Assembly: GCF_030272615.1 (NCBI RefSeq)
Contig: NC_081410.1
Location: 224,923,415-224,987,414, forward strand
DNA length: 64,000 nt
Direction of reading: 5' to 3'
Source: Cryptomeria japonica
Taxonomy: Eukaryota > Streptophyta > Pinopsida > Cupressales > Cupressaceae
How positions within the stretch are numbered: the first letter of the stretch is position 1; every line of letters starts with the position of its first letter. A program made the position numbers and the translations under genes. The notes below the pieces were generated by a model. It was given only the letters and a program-made list of their open reading frames with translations. It searched no databases and had not been told where the DNA came from. This document shows positions 47,241 through 59,900 of the stretch, piece by piece.

Positions 47241-48331
47241 TGTTAGGACCTGGAGGCAACTGAGAGGGGGGGGGGGGTGTGAATCAGTTGTCTATTAATT
47301 TCAACCCAAATATATCTTAACAAAACTTAGTGCATAATACTGGTAAACCAAACTTAATGTCGGTAGACAGTTTAACAGTTAATAATAGTGTCAGTAAAGT
47401 TTATTGCATGAAATAGGGAGACAAATAACATCCACAACACATAACATAGATATTTATACGTGGAAACCCTGTAAGGGGAAAAACCACAATGGGAAACCTT
47501 ACCCACAATTAGATGATACTGTTGCAAATAGTATGTGTGTACAAATGGGGTCTGCACATGCAGAAAGGCCAACTGCCTAGAGCTCACTGCTCAATCACAA
47601 AATGGGAGTCACACTGACTATAATTGGATGGTTAAATCCAATGATAAAGTACTGCTCAAAATAGCATCTTCATATGTTGGATTCAGTACCAGTTAAGCTC
47701 TGATTGTCTTCTTCATACCTTCCTTGAATCTTCAAATGATGTCTGCATGTATATCTCTTCTTATATTCACATATACCTTATTACAATCCTTTTTCACTTC
47801 CTCTTCCTTACTTAATCTCACAAATGAGATCTTACATATATACCAAAACCTAAGACCAAATGTGTAGGTTGGCTCACTAAGAATATTACAATTAAATCAA
47901 TTATAAATGAATCAATATGTGATGTATGATGTCGGCTCAATGCATTTACAATAATAACCAATCAATAAACCATCTCCATAATGTGTCGTGCTGATCTGGA
48001 ATAGATAACGCTTGTCGGTCCATAACCTAGACCTATTTGTCAGTAACAACAAATATGCAAACTTGATTAGACAAATAACCAAATCACCAAAACCAAGTGT
48101 CCAAACAATATCTTCAACATAACCAAGTAATCTCCAGATGATAACAGATCATCCTTAGTGTTGGTGAACAATATAACCTGTCGGTGAACCAGATACTAGT
48201 GACTGTGCATAAGTCACTGAACATGTCGGTGAACATAACCAAAGATCTCCAAGTGTTGATAAGTGTTCTCAAGTGTTGACAAGTGTTGACATCAATGACA
48301 AAACCAATGCAACATATCCATAATACCAATA
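47241..48331 (-). repeat. Cop4 3' LTR
   Basis: 1,091 bp, related to Cop1 LTRs. The minus-strand end is CCTAACA at 47241 and the start reads TATTGG instead of TGTTGG (one G-to-A change). Minus-strand AAATGGGGAGATT next to it is the polypurine tract. Confidence 0.88.
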
Positions 48332-48707
48332 ATCTCCCCATTTGGCATTGATGGAAACACAAGATGGAAAAACCATTTAAGTGCCAAAGCAGAAATGCCA
48401 AAAACCAAAGACCAACAATCTCCCAAAGAGATCATTAACCAAGAATCAAAATACAAATACAAAGAGTAACAATCTCTCCCCCAATGAATAAACTCTCCCC
48501 AAAAGATAATGTGTTTTTCCATAGATATCTCTCCCCTTTTCACATCATATGCCAAAGCAATACAAAACCAAATACAATCAGTTTAAATGCCAATTGTTAT
48601 AACCAAATTTATTCAATCTACTCCCCCTGAGAAGTAGCTCTCCTTCATCAAAGTCAGAAAAATATTTCTCTATTAATTTTGTCGGTCTAATGCCATGCTC
48701 CAACTAT
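48332..48707 (-). other. Cop4 3' untranslated region with purine tracts
   Basis: GGGGAGA-type tracts on the minus strand at about 48335, 48475, 48495, 48533 and 48622. No ORF. Conserved layout with Cop3 and Cop5. Confidence 0.6.
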
Positions 48708-50285
48708 CTAAGTTTCTACCGGTGAGGGTATAACTCCAAGCTGATCTCTTAGATATTCAAAATTTCCCTTAGGAAAAGGCTTAGTAAAGATATATGCAAT
48801 CTGCTCTTTAGTATTCACATAAACCAATTTCACTTCTTTTGCTTCAACATTCTCTTTCAGAAAATTAAATTTGATAGAAACATGTTTAGTTTTAAAGTGA
48901 AATACCAGATTCTTATATATATCAATTGCTACCATATTATCACAGTAAATGATTATAGGTTCTTTGCATTTTACCTTTATGTCTTTCAACATTTTCTTAA
49001 TCCATAATACCTGTGTACAATTAGTTGTTGCTGCAACATATTCTGATTCTATTGTTGATAGTGATGTACAACTTTGTTTCTTGCTCAACCATGAAATTAG
49101 TCTGCTGCCAAGAAAAAATGCTCTGTCGGTGTTGCTTTTTCTGTCATCTACATCTCCTACCCAATTTACATCTGTGTATGCACATAAATCAAAATTTTCA
49201 TCTTTAGGATGCCATTAACCAAGATTTGTTGTGCCTTGTAAGTATCGAAAAAACTTTTTTACTGCTCATTCATGATTTTCCTTAGGATTAATCTGAAATC
49301 TTGAAACAATACATACTACATTCATAATATTAGGTCTTGTTTGTGTCAAATACAGTAAACCTCCAATCATAGATTTATATCTTGTTGGATTAACAAGTGT
49401 TGATTCATCCTTCAATGATAGTTTATCAGTTGTAGTCATAGGTGTACTTACTAGTTTAGAGTTTTCCATGCCAAATGTCTTAAGTAATTTCTTCAAGTAC
49501 TTTGATTGATTTATGAATATACCTTTATCAGTCTATGAAATCTGCAATCCTAAAAATAATTTTATCTCTCCAATCATAGACATTTCAAATTCTTCCTACA
49601 TCTTATTAGAAAAGTCTTTACACAATCCTTCTTCTCCTCCAAAAATAATATCATCAACAAAAACTTCAATAACATGATGTCATCATTAGTCACTTTGTAG
49701 TATAAGTTGATGTCAGCATTACCTTTAGTGTAACCAAGCTTCAAAAGATATTTGTCCAATCTAGCATACCAAGCTCTAGGAGTTTGCTTCAATCCATATA
49801 AAGTTTTCCTTAACCTGCAAACCATATCTTTGTCATCTGTCAAAGAAAATCCATCAAGTTGTTCAATGTAAACTTCCTCTTCAAGATCACCATTTAGAAA
49901 TGCACATTTAACATCCATTTGATATACTTTATAGTTCTTGTGTGCTGCAAAAGGTAAGCATAATCTAACTGCCTCAATTCTAGCTACCAGTGCAAAGGTT
50001 TCATTGTAATCAATTCCTTCTGTGAATATCCCTTACACACTAATCTTGCTTTGTTTCTGATTACCTTACCATCTGCATTAAGTTTATTTTTTAATACCCA
50101 TTTAGTTCCAATTACATTTTTGTTTTTAGGCCAAGGAACCAATGTCCATGTGTTATTCTTTTTAATTTGTTCTAATTCATCTTCCATAGCTTTAATCCAA
50201 TGTTTATCTTCACATGCCTCATTAATAGTTGTTGGTTCAATTTGAAAAATTAGACATACCTCTTCATTTGCCAGTCTTCCTCTGT
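48708..50285 (-). pseudogene. Cop4 reverse transcriptase and RNase H
   Basis: RT: MEDELEQIKKNNTWTLVPWP, GTKWVLKNKL, KARLVCKGYSQ, the catalytic Asp in QMDVKCAFLNGDLEEE (about 49915) and an FVDD box near 49655, reached through a frameshift near 49670. RNase H from about 49190: DDRKSNTD, SKKQSCTSLSTIESEYVAAT, YCDNMVAID and KEQIAYIFTKP, ending at 48708 (GVIPSPVET). Several stops and frameshifts are present. Copia order and the match of the RNase H end to Cop3 support one family. Confidence 0.87.
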
Positions 50286-50289
50286 GCTT

Positions 50290-51928
50290 GCAGGAGGGGT
50301 ATTATTGCAAAACTACTAACAAATCTTTGTTGCAGAATTTTTGGCAAGAGCTTTTGATATTTATTGTGTGCTTTGTTTTCATAGATTATCAAACACTTCA
50401 ATTGGTGCACTAAAATTGAACTAGTGTCTTTTATGTCTTGAGCAATAGGCTCTTTTTGTTTAATCTTTAGAGGGTCTGTCTCCCCATGTAGTCATTAGGA
50501 CTACTAGTGAAGCGAGGAAAACCCACCTCTTCCAAACCACTATAAATAACTGTATCCATGGTGAAAGCCATGGGTAACATGTGTTGATTAGTTCATACTG
50601 ACACTATGTCTCCCCATTAACCCATTTGATCAAATTTATTTGATCAGTTGTAGGGCGTAACCCGTACCGGTCGGGAGCCTTCTGTATTTAAAGAGTTGAA
50701 AGTGTTGCATGTATGGCCACATGAGCAGATGCCCTTACTAGCACCTTTTTATTGTAGAAAGCCAAAATTCTTCTAGTTATTGGGGCAGGAGGTCGAACCT
50801 CTGGAGAGGCCCACACACGTATGGTTCTTAGTAGAGATACAAAGTTCATCACGGGGAGTTTTCGTGGGGACCGATGCTTGGCTGTCTTGGAGAAGTGAGT
50901 GTCGAGGGTGGAGCCAGTGGGGTCAAGCATCTAAGTATCTGCTCTGAATAGCGTAGCCTCGGGGGAAACCCCATGTGGGATCAACAACTATTGTCCTGGC
51001 CAACCATAAGAATTATGCTTGTCTTCTTTTGAACATTCAAACATTCAAGATCAAACATCAAAACATTGTGTCTTTTGTGTCTTCAAGTGTATGCAAAACA
51101 TTTTTACATCACATAACACACTTTCTTTTGAGTCATTTTTTTTGAGTCTACACACTTACAAACATTGAGTCCTTATCAACATTGTGTCCTCTTGTCACGA
51201 AAAACAGTCAAAAATTCAGATTTGGTCACAACAAACAACTTTACACATTGGAAAAATTGCACTTAGTTTCTAGAAACACTTTTGTGTCTGATAGAACCAC
51301 GTCTGTGTCATTTAGCCACATCTATGAAGGGCAAAAATGCGTTTGTGTTCTTTTAAGCAACATTACATTCATAAAATCTCAGAAACGCATTTGTGCAGTG
51401 TTAAACAATGTCTGTGAAGTATACATGCACGTTTGTGTTCAGAATTGAAAAAAAATACAGTCTAGCAAACAAGAACAATTAGTTTCAGCATTCTTGAGCT
51501 TCCTAGGTTATTTCTCTAGGTTTTCATCTAGAATTCAGCCTATTTCTAGGTCTCATAAAGTCCATCATTGCTTTACACCTTGCATTACATTCACATTTGT
51601 CTAAACTTGAGTCAAAAGGTCATTTGCTTGTCCTCATCTTGCTTTGTCAACACAATACATACAACAACATTTTGTGAAGTGGTCCCTCATCAAGGTTTAT
51701 CACCTTTGGGTCTCATTTGGTCTTACTTAGAGTCAAGGTCAACTTACCTCATCAAGAGAAACTATCATCTCTTTGGAAGCCACTCCTACTCTACTACATA
51801 CATACTTGGTCTTACACTTTGGACATTGCAAGTACACCTCAGATTCATTTACATTCCATCCAACTCTTGGTCTTCCATACTCTTTCCATTTTCATCTAGT
51901 CTCACACATCTTGGTCAATACCTAGTTC
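50290..51928 (+). other. Tat2 leader or LTR-leader region
   Basis: No ORF with known motifs. The segment 51230-51440 has a repeated CACTTTTGTGT / GCGTTTGTGTTC / GCATTTGTGCAG motif at irregular spacing. The 5' LTR edge could not be fixed. Confidence 0.4.
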
Positions 51929-54205
51929 ATGGTTGAAACCCGCTCCCAAAAATCTAGCAAAGAAGCTAAAGAGGCTCAAGAGTCCGCAAACATGAGTGCC
52001 TATGATTATGAAAATGATGTCTTTTTCAATTCTGATCATACCACATTACCTGACATGGATGCCTATAGAAACATTCCAAATATTGAGAACATGGACGCTA
52101 CAAACAACAATGATACACATAATGACAATATGGACAAATTTTCCATACATTCAGCAGAAGTGGAAGACTCCATTATGGATCCCCGTTTTAATCGATTGGT
52201 TGAGGAAATAATGAGGAGAGATAGACAATATTTCTTACAAGTGATGGCACAAAGTGGAGCCAAGATCCCTCATGATTTTGACATGTCTCAAATAATGGAA
52301 AATTGACCTTTGCAAGAACCTCAACTCAACATGGATCAAAGGAGGCCTAATAGTGGAGGCAATAGAGGACCACATCTTGTCCCTGAATCACCATCATCTT
52401 TGTTTCAAAAACTTGAGGTCCCACATACACATGGTCAAGCATATGATACTCACCTTCGCAGACCATTATGGAAGTCTTATGAAGAAAAATATACTCAATC
52501 ACATACCAATGCTAAGGACCAACCATCAAAGTAATTGGATATCCAAAGGCATGCTCAAAATTTGGACACAAGGAAACCCCATGTCAAATTTGGGGGCAAC
52601 ACACTAGAATGAACTCATGACATGCCTGTAGAGTATGGTATACATGGACAAAACAAATATTCCATTCCTCATCATGACTATATACCAAGTGGTCCCTATA
52701 CGCAGCATCATTATAGACCTCCTCCATATGAACATGTGTATGATCAATACCATCCATATATGCAACATGCTCCTCCTCCACCTGGTGGCTCACACATGGG
52801 ATATGGTCTAAGAAGTCGATCTCCACCTAAGAACAATTTGGAACAACAAATAAAGGATTTACAAAAGAAAATGGAGGACATAAATACGCCGAAGCCAACT
52901 TACACAATGAGAGACATATGTCCCTATCCATTTGACAAAAGCATTCCAATGCCTCCTTTTCCTACACATTTCGTGACACCTAAGTTCGATAAGTACAGAG
53001 GCAAAGGAGACCCTAAGGCACATCTAAGAGAGTTTTTCAAAGCTTGCATTGAGGTAGTAGCAGAAGAGACATATTTGATGAGACTATTCCCACAAAGCTT
53101 AGGTGATCAAGATATAGAATGGTTCTCCCAACTTCCACTTGGAATTAAGTCTTGGGGTGATCTAGCAGAGGCTTTTAAACAACATTTCTCATACAACATA
53201 GAGACAGATATATCAGTCGCCACTTTTTGCAACACCAAGCAAAAGGATGGGGAGTCTTTTTCATCATTCTTACAACAATGGAGGAATTTAGCCAATAGAT
53301 GCTCTTGTGAAATTCCACAAAAACAAATGGTAGAGATGTTCACATAGAATGTCCTTAGAGAAATTGGTTATGATCTAAGAAAAGATTACTTGTCCACTTT
53401 CAAGGACGTCATTGAAAAAGGCTTAGCAACAGAGAAGGTCCTAATTGAACAAGGAGTAATTAAGATATTCAAAGAAAACAAAGAGGACTTTAAAAGAAAA
53501 TACAAGCCAAGATTTTGGAACAAAAACAAGAACACAGTAAATGATGGTGTTGTTGATGCTAATACCGTATGACCCAAAATTATTTTTTCTGGATCAAGTT
53601 CTACAAATAACCAAGTGAATACTCAAGCAACTTCGAAACCATGAAGGAAATACACCCCATTGGGAGAACCACTTGAATCATCTTTCAAGAAGCTAGTGGC
53701 AAACAAGATAATAACAATTCCTGACAATCCTCCATACGAACCAAAGGTCAAACCAAATTGGTGGAATGACGATGAGTATTGTGAATTTCACAAGAGCAAA
53801 GGACATAAAATAAGAAATTGTCATCATTTGAAGAACATTATACAAGATCTTATTGATAGAGATGACATTGAGATCAAAGGACATTCATCCAATCAAGAAA
53901 ATGAGATGTTTAAGGAACCATTCCCTAAACATGACAAGGGAAAAGCCAAAGCCACAGATGAGAAGACCAACTATACCAGAGCATCCTATAACTATGATTC
54001 AACTGTTAATCACATTTTGATGGACAATTATGTCTCTACCATTATCATCAAGGACAAAACGCCTGAAAATTCTACCCAAAGACCTAAAGTTGTCCTAAAC
54101 GGCATTGGATTTTCTTCTGAACCTACCTCTGAATGTAATGTCACAAGCGTCGAGGTAAGGTCACTTTACATGGTGCTCCATCTAAAGACATCGCTTCCTC
54201 ATTAG
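51929..54205 (+). pseudogene. Tat2 gag with C-H-H-C finger
   Basis: Starts MVETRSQKSSKEAKEAQESA. Short open pieces lead to the capsid domain at 52900-53350 (FVTPKFDKYRGKGDPKAHL, IEWFSQLPLGIKSWGDLAEA, SFSSFLQQWRNLANRC). After it come the helical SDF-like stretch ending near 53570 and, from 53660, a zinc finger CEFHKSKGHKIRNC followed by LKNIIQDLI, the usual Tat nucleocapsid. Stops near 52304, 52532, 53345 (TAG) and 53571 interrupt it. Confidence 0.82.
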
Positions 54206-54495
54206 CCAAACCTGAGTACGATCTGGTAGAGTAGTTAGGGAAGACACCCACACTTATTTCTATCCTTGAATTTTTTCACATATCCCCTGCACATAAAGAC
54301 ATTATTGACAAAACTTTGAGAGACACTACTGTCCCCACTTATCTGAACGTGGACCAGTTTCAAGCCATGGTGGGATACCTTTCCGTTCCACATTTCATTA
54401 CATTCATTAAAGTTGACGACGCCTCTGTAAGCCAACCACATAATGCACCTTTACACATTGAAGCCTTCCTACACAAACATTGAATAAAATGAGTC

Positions 54496-54855
54496 TTGAT
54501 AGATGGAGGAGATGGTCTTAATATATGTACTTTGAACACAATAATACAATTGGGATATTCAGATAAAGTTGTGAATGCTATGAACAAAATTACCATCAAG
54601 GCATATGATGATAAAGAACGTTCATCCAAAGTCATAATCATCTTGTCTCTCAGAGTTGGGCCAGTTACAAAGGATGCGGTTTGTCAAGTCCTAGACCTCG
54701 AGCTCACATACAATGTATTGCTAGGATGCCCATGGATTCATGAGATGAGAGCAATGCCATCTACATACCATCAATGTATTAAGTTTCCTCACAATGGAGT
54801 TGAAGTGATCGTTAAAGCAAATCCAAAGCCATTCATATATTGCAAAAATCTGTGA
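54496..54855 (+). pseudogene. Tat2 protease
   Basis: VLIDGGDGLNICTLNTIIQL carries the active-site Asp. It is followed by IKAYDDKERSSK, VGPVTKDAVCQVLDLELTYN, VLLGCPWIHEM and AMPSTYHQCIKFPHNGVEV, the standard Tat protease blocks. A stop lies at the end (54853-54855). Confidence 0.85.
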
Positions 54856-54859
54856 CCTA

Positions 54860-55465
54860 GATCAGAAATAACAATCCCAATCAATCGAGAAGTTGTTCCT
54901 TCTTCAACGTTTGTGGATCCAGAATCCTTGAAAGCTTCTACATCAAAGAAAACAAAGATCAAAGAAAAGTTCAAGGTTAAAGACATGGGATGTGGTGAGT
55001 ATATCTTTCATGTTGATCAATTCTCACTATCTCCTAAGGTATTCAGTCAATAGGAACAATCTATAAACAATTTGCAATGCCAAGGAATTGGGTGTGAACC
55101 ACCTACTGTTGTGGCTACTAAGTTTGAATGCAAATCTCCTCTAGTGGTGCAAGCATCTTTTGATATCAATAATCCTAAGAGTGGTTCTAGAAAAGAATCT
55201 ATTGAGTGTATCACCAGCCCTCTTGAGAACTCACATAGCCTTACCATTTCATCTGTTCATTCCATTTCCACTCCACTTCTAGACTTGGATCAACAAGAAT
55301 TACAAAATCCCTTATTAATTGGGGATGAAAAATCAAGCCTTGAAAAGAAAAATCTAAAAGTCAAAAATAATGAAAAGTCCTTCAGTCTAAATCAAAATCA
55401 AAAGCTATTGGACTCTGCAAAAATCAAGTTCAAGGATAAAAATACTATGAAAGAAAAAGAATAAA
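54860..55465 (+). pseudogene. Tat2 post-protease linker
   Basis: Lys/Ser/Glu-rich low-complexity coding (55072-55464 is open) with no catalytic motif. It occupies the place where RT would begin in a complete element. Confidence 0.5.
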
Positions 55466-55789
55466 AGTTTATCTCCCCTAATATTAAAATAAATGGGGGC
55501 GAAAGTTCTAAAATTTCAAGTAAAAAAGAATACTTGTTGATCCTAAGTCTCCATCATGCTATCCTACTTTCACTTCTTTTCACAATCATAAACCTTCATA
55601 ACTCATCCACTTGTTCCACACATCCTTTCCCTTCTGGCGATACATCATGGACCTTTAACGGAGCTTCCTCAAGGGACTTTGTTATCAGGGATTCCCAAAC
55701 TTCTTTAGGTGACATGCATACGGGCCTATGTAGTCCATACACTAGTAATTATATCACAGTTCCTTCATCAAGGAAGACAATCACTTGAG

Positions 55790-56052
55790 CTGCACATCAT
55801 TCAGTCAAGGAACAATGCAGTTACAATCATAAGGTAAAGCCTCACACATTTGAGGATGGTGACTTAGTTCTCAAAGAAAATCCTAAAAATCAACAAGACA
55901 AAGAGAAGAAGGGCAAGTTTGAACCAAATTGTCTTGGTCCTTACATCATTACAACAACCTATGGATCCGGTGCATATCAACTCTCAACCACAGAGGGCGA
56001 ACCTTTGGAGGATCCTATCAACAACATGCACCTTCGCAGGTTTTACACATAG
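55790..56052 (+). pseudogene. Tat2 integrase C-terminus
   Basis: VKPHTFEDGDLVLKENPKNQ, KGKFEPNCLGPYIITTTYGS and GAYQLSTTEGEPLEDPINNM match the C-terminal integrase region of Tat elements. The catalytic core is absent upstream. Confidence 0.8.
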
Positions 56053-57240
56053 CTCTTCAGAACATCCTAATTCAAAAAAATACAAAAAAAAAATAAAAAT
56101 TGGAAAATAGAAAAACATTTTGTCCAACGGTGAAAACCACATCGGTGGCGCCCTAAGCAAGTACCATGGTGAAAACCGGGTCACTGGCGCTATGTGTAGA
56201 GACATTTCTCCTCCCTCCTTCAGGATTCACTTTCATCCTTTCACTTTGCACACACTCACAACCTATCCATCCATAATAAACTTATCCAATCCCATCATGG
56301 CTTCTTATCGATCTACCTAAGATTGGTTAGCCATTCATAATAATCCCTCCCTTTTCACCCCTTTCCATCCATAATAAATCAGCTCCTATCTGTGGTTAAG
56401 CCAAATCCTACGTCTAGTGATGGGTGTGGAACTGAGAACATCACACATTCCGAGGAGTACAGTTTCTTTCGGCTTTCTTCAGTCTATCCGTGCACAATCC
56501 ACAATAAAGAAACACTTGCATCGCCAATCCACAATAAAGTTCTGTCTTCTCCACAATAAAGTATCAGTTTCATGGATTCAGTCAGCTTCAGATGAGACAC
56601 AATAACAATGGGCTTCAACAAATCAAATCTTTCAACAAAGTCAGACAACATTATGGTTCAGTGCTATCTATCCTTTTGTGAAAGTAAACATTGTGACCAC
56701 AATCAAATAGACTTATACAAGTGACAAGACACACTAAACTTGAGGACTACAATGGATGTTGGTGTCGAATCTTGGTTTTCTTTTGATTTTATCTTTTTGG
56801 TGACACGTCTTTTAGCTTTTCCAGGATGTCTCTGACTAGAGATTTTATCTCTAGGATGTCTTTGACTAGAAAGGAGAGGATGGGGTATCGTCACCTATTT
56901 TTCTTTGTTGTCTGTGGATTGTCTCTTAGTAATGCTATGACTTGTCCAAGGATATGAGGACACTATGAGTCTAGTGTGAACTGGGGCATTCCTTGTTTGC
57001 AACTGTCTGATCTCCATGCAAACGGGTATAATGACTGTTCGGGTCAAACATATACCTCAATTGTCATAACCTATTTTTCCATAATAAAGCTCAATGATGA
57101 TAATATCGCAAGAAGCTCTTTCACTTCCATATCTTCTATCTTCCATTCCCCTTTCTTGATTGACCTTCATCGTCCCTCCTAAGTCCATGTAGCCCATTAT
57201 CACATGACTAAGTATAATGACACACCAAAAATATCTACAT
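56053..57240 (+). other. Tat2 3' region, non-coding
   Basis: Contains GGTGAAAACC(A/G) twice (56129 and 56169), each followed by a TGGCGC motif, and CCACAATAAAG three times between 56500 and 56565 as clustered polyadenylation-type signals. Probably 3' untranslated/LTR sequence; no LTR edge identified. Confidence 0.4.
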
Positions 57241-57689
57241 TTCATGTAGTTTTCACCTACATTATCACATGTTAGAATGTCTCATTTCATACATACATAT
57301 AGATATTACAATTGCACCATATCCTGCACACAACTTATGCTAGCACATTTTACATTTTTCATCATGTAAATAGTTATTTGCATTATCATATTCATATGCA
57401 TTTCATACATTCACATTTTGCATCATGCATAACATATAAAACATAAAAGAACAAAAATATTGCATTCCATCATGTACATATTCGCATCCATAATCACAAG
57501 CATCACATAGGTACGCATGCATACAGCTACCACGAGGATGAATCATCTCATTTATATATATATATCAAAATCATAAGTGTCATGATACAATGATGTCAAA
57601 ATCATATGGCTACATAATCACCCAAAGGTGTCTACATCATCATACAAATATGGTACAAAAATTGATACATAGGGAGCCCTCTAAGGCTA
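57241..57689. other. AT-rich stretch, nothing recognised
   Basis: CAT/CAC-rich low-complexity sequence with a short TATATATATATATA run near 57555. It lies just downstream (minus strand) of the plant-mobile-domain pseudogene. Confidence 0.4.
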
Positions 57690-58670
57690 TGATGAACCCC
57701 CTCCCTCGGAGTCGGCTGGCCTCGACGGAGTCTGAGCCCTGGAAGGACCTTCCCTAGGATTATCTCTCATGCCCCCTCTATTTGGTGGTGGTGGAGGACC
57801 CATGACCCCACCGCTAGACACCTGTCTCATATCTCTCCCTCCAGAGGTCATCGCAGTCCGTGATGGTCTTTAGAAGCTCCTAGCCCGCTGATTTGGTGGC
57901 ACCACTCCATAATATAGGTCTCTCCAGTAGGCTATCTCCTCCCCTACCTACAGAACATAGGTGTATCTGAACCTTATGTCCTCTGTTTCCTATCTCCCTA
58001 CCCTTAGTGTTGTCTTAGCCTTCGTATAACGTTGAATAGCTTGATCCCTCTCCCTCTCAGTATCCCTCAACTGTCTCTTGAGTCTAGTTGTATCCCTCTC
58101 CAGATCCTGGATCTCATTTGTCTATCCCTGATGAATCTCCCTCAAGGATAGTAGCTCATCCTCCTCCTCTCTCCCCTCACCCTATCCCTTTGACTGCTCC
58201 TATCCATGTCCTTGTCCCTGTACCTGTCTAGGAGCCTGTACCTATCTGGGAACCTGTGTTGTCGGCACCTATAACAACAATCCACCTCTAACCCTCACTA
58301 CATGCATTTGTCTCTCCTCTCCACCCTCTCTCCTCTGAGCCACTCTCCTCTCTACCACTACGTCTCACCTCCATCGACGACCTCTACCTCCACCATCCCC
58401 ACTATCATCTCCATCACCTCCATCATATCCCTCTATCGGCTCCCCTAGATCTGTCAGTCATGGAAATGGATTCTCTGCCCAATATGCAGTATACTCTGCA
58501 TCCTCTACATCCACCCATATGTCCCAAGGCATGGGAACCATCTTCTACAATTGTGTCATTACCTAATCATAAGACAATAATGGATCCAAATGCACTTGAT
58601 CCCTCACTATTCGTGCATACATCCCTGAACCCCGTGGCATCCACTGTATCCTGTCGAACTACCTGCATAT
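57690..58670 (-). pseudogene. Plant-mobile-domain pseudogene, C-terminal piece
   Basis: Continues the domain at 62754-63620 after removal of Cop5. DRIQWMPRGSGMYARIVRDQ, DPLLSYD and PMPWDIWVDVEDAEYTAYWA are typical of the end of the domain. Then come a Gly/Asp-rich stretch, a coiled coil (REIHQG, LERDTTRLKRQLRDTERERD) and a Pro/Gly/Arg-rich tail near 57700. Several stops are present. Domain proteins of this type are found in plant transposons and in MAIN-like host genes; decay and context favour a TE origin. Confidence 0.65.
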
Positions 58671-59474
58671 TGTTAGGATTCCCACAGATACTGAGAGGGG
58701 GGGGTGAATCAGTATCTAACCAGTGAATTGAATTTGTTAACTTAAAACATGTAGAACATATTATAACAGTGTATCGGTATGCAAGAAATAATGTAATAAA
58801 TAGAATTAAAAGCAATCACATGAAAAACACACCATAACACAATGATTTAACGAGGAAACCCGGTGTGGGAAAAACCTCAGTGGGATTTTTGACCCACAAT
58901 ATTCACTTACTGGCCAATAAGAGAATATTACTGCTATAAGAGGGGCCTGCACATGCAGGAAGGCCAACTGCCTAGAGCTCACTGCTCAATGGGAAGTCTC
59001 ACTGACTTACAATGATGGATTATACAAATCCAGTATCTTGTACTGCTTTAGAATAGCATCTATAATGCCAGATCCAGTACCGGTTGCTACTTTGCTTCTT
59101 ACATAAATCCTTAACCTATAATTCGCATAATAGGTCTGCCTTATTTCACCTAAAAATAATCTTCTCACTTTCTTTTTTTTACAAATGTTCTATAATGATC
59201 TCTCTTATATAAGATTCATTTTACAATGATTCCAAGTCGGCTTACAAAGATTTTACAATAATAAACAAAATACAATATAACAAAAATCCTGTCGGTCTCT
59301 GTGCCGGTATGCTTCCTTTCTCTGCTGGTGTTGGTGGGCTGAGTGTCGGTGTAGAGTCTGATCTTGCTAGTGCTGGTGTAATGCCTTGTCGGTGCCATAG
59401 GATTGTAAGGTTGCCATCAATGACAAAACCTTCAATCACCTATAATGTCTCATTGGAGTGTGCATATGCCAACA
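58671..59474 (-). repeat. Cop5 3' LTR
   Basis: 804 bp, direct repeat of 61949-62753 with few differences by eye. The minus-strand polypurine tract AAAGGGGGAGAT is at 59475-59486. Confidence 0.92.
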
Positions 59475-59900
59475 ATCTCCCCCTTTGGCATTGATGGCAA
59501 CACTCATGAGAAAATTCAAAAGTGTATCCAAAACTTGTAGTCCAAAAATGTTTCAAAAAATATAAGAGCTCCCCCTGAGCAGATAAGTCTTATGTCGGTT
59601 ATTTTCTCATACTACTACTCCCCCTTTGGCATCAATGATAAAGGTTGCCAAGATGTTAGTAGAGTTGTAGTCTCACTCAACCTTGTAACTAGGTAGTTAT
59701 AATTTGAAAAAGATCTACCAAAATCAAGTTTATACTTTCCATAAACTTCTTGTTGTCCTTTATTGTTGTCTCTGTTCTTTTAACTATACCGTTGAGGTGC
59801 TGCATATGCTCTGTCGGTGTTCTCTATCCCTGTACTAGTGCCTCTGATATTTCCTTCTGTAATGATGCTAGATAGTCCAATCTTGGACTCAGTCTTAGTC
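59475..59900 (-). other. Cop5 3' untranslated region with purine tracts
   Basis: Minus-strand GGGGGAG tracts at about 59476, 59571 and 59620, as in Cop3 and Cop4. No ORF. Confidence 0.6.

Larger units (their letters stand above)
47241..50290 (-). mobile_element. Cop4: copia fragment with 3' LTR, RNase H and RT
   Basis: The 3' LTR at 47241-48331 is followed (minus strand, reading inwards) by serial polypurine tracts, RNase H and RT. It breaks off near 50290 at the start of the RT/linker region, where the Tat2 leader begins. Gag, protease, integrase and the 5' LTR are missing, so no TSD can be checked. The LTR and the 3' untranslated sequence match Cop1, Cop3 and Cop5, making this the fragment that shows what RT this family had. 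Confidence 0.88.
50290..57240 (+). mobile_element. Tat2: second Tat-type gypsy element, pol core deleted
   Basis: A plus-strand element with gag (51929 on), protease (54496-54855) and an integrase C-terminus (55790-56052). RT, both RNase H domains and the integrase core are absent: coding jumps from the post-protease linker to the integrase tail within about 0.3 kb. I could not find its LTR pair, PBS or target duplication, so both outer limits are approximate. It is probably a non-autonomous derivative moved by a complete Tat element. Confidence 0.7.
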
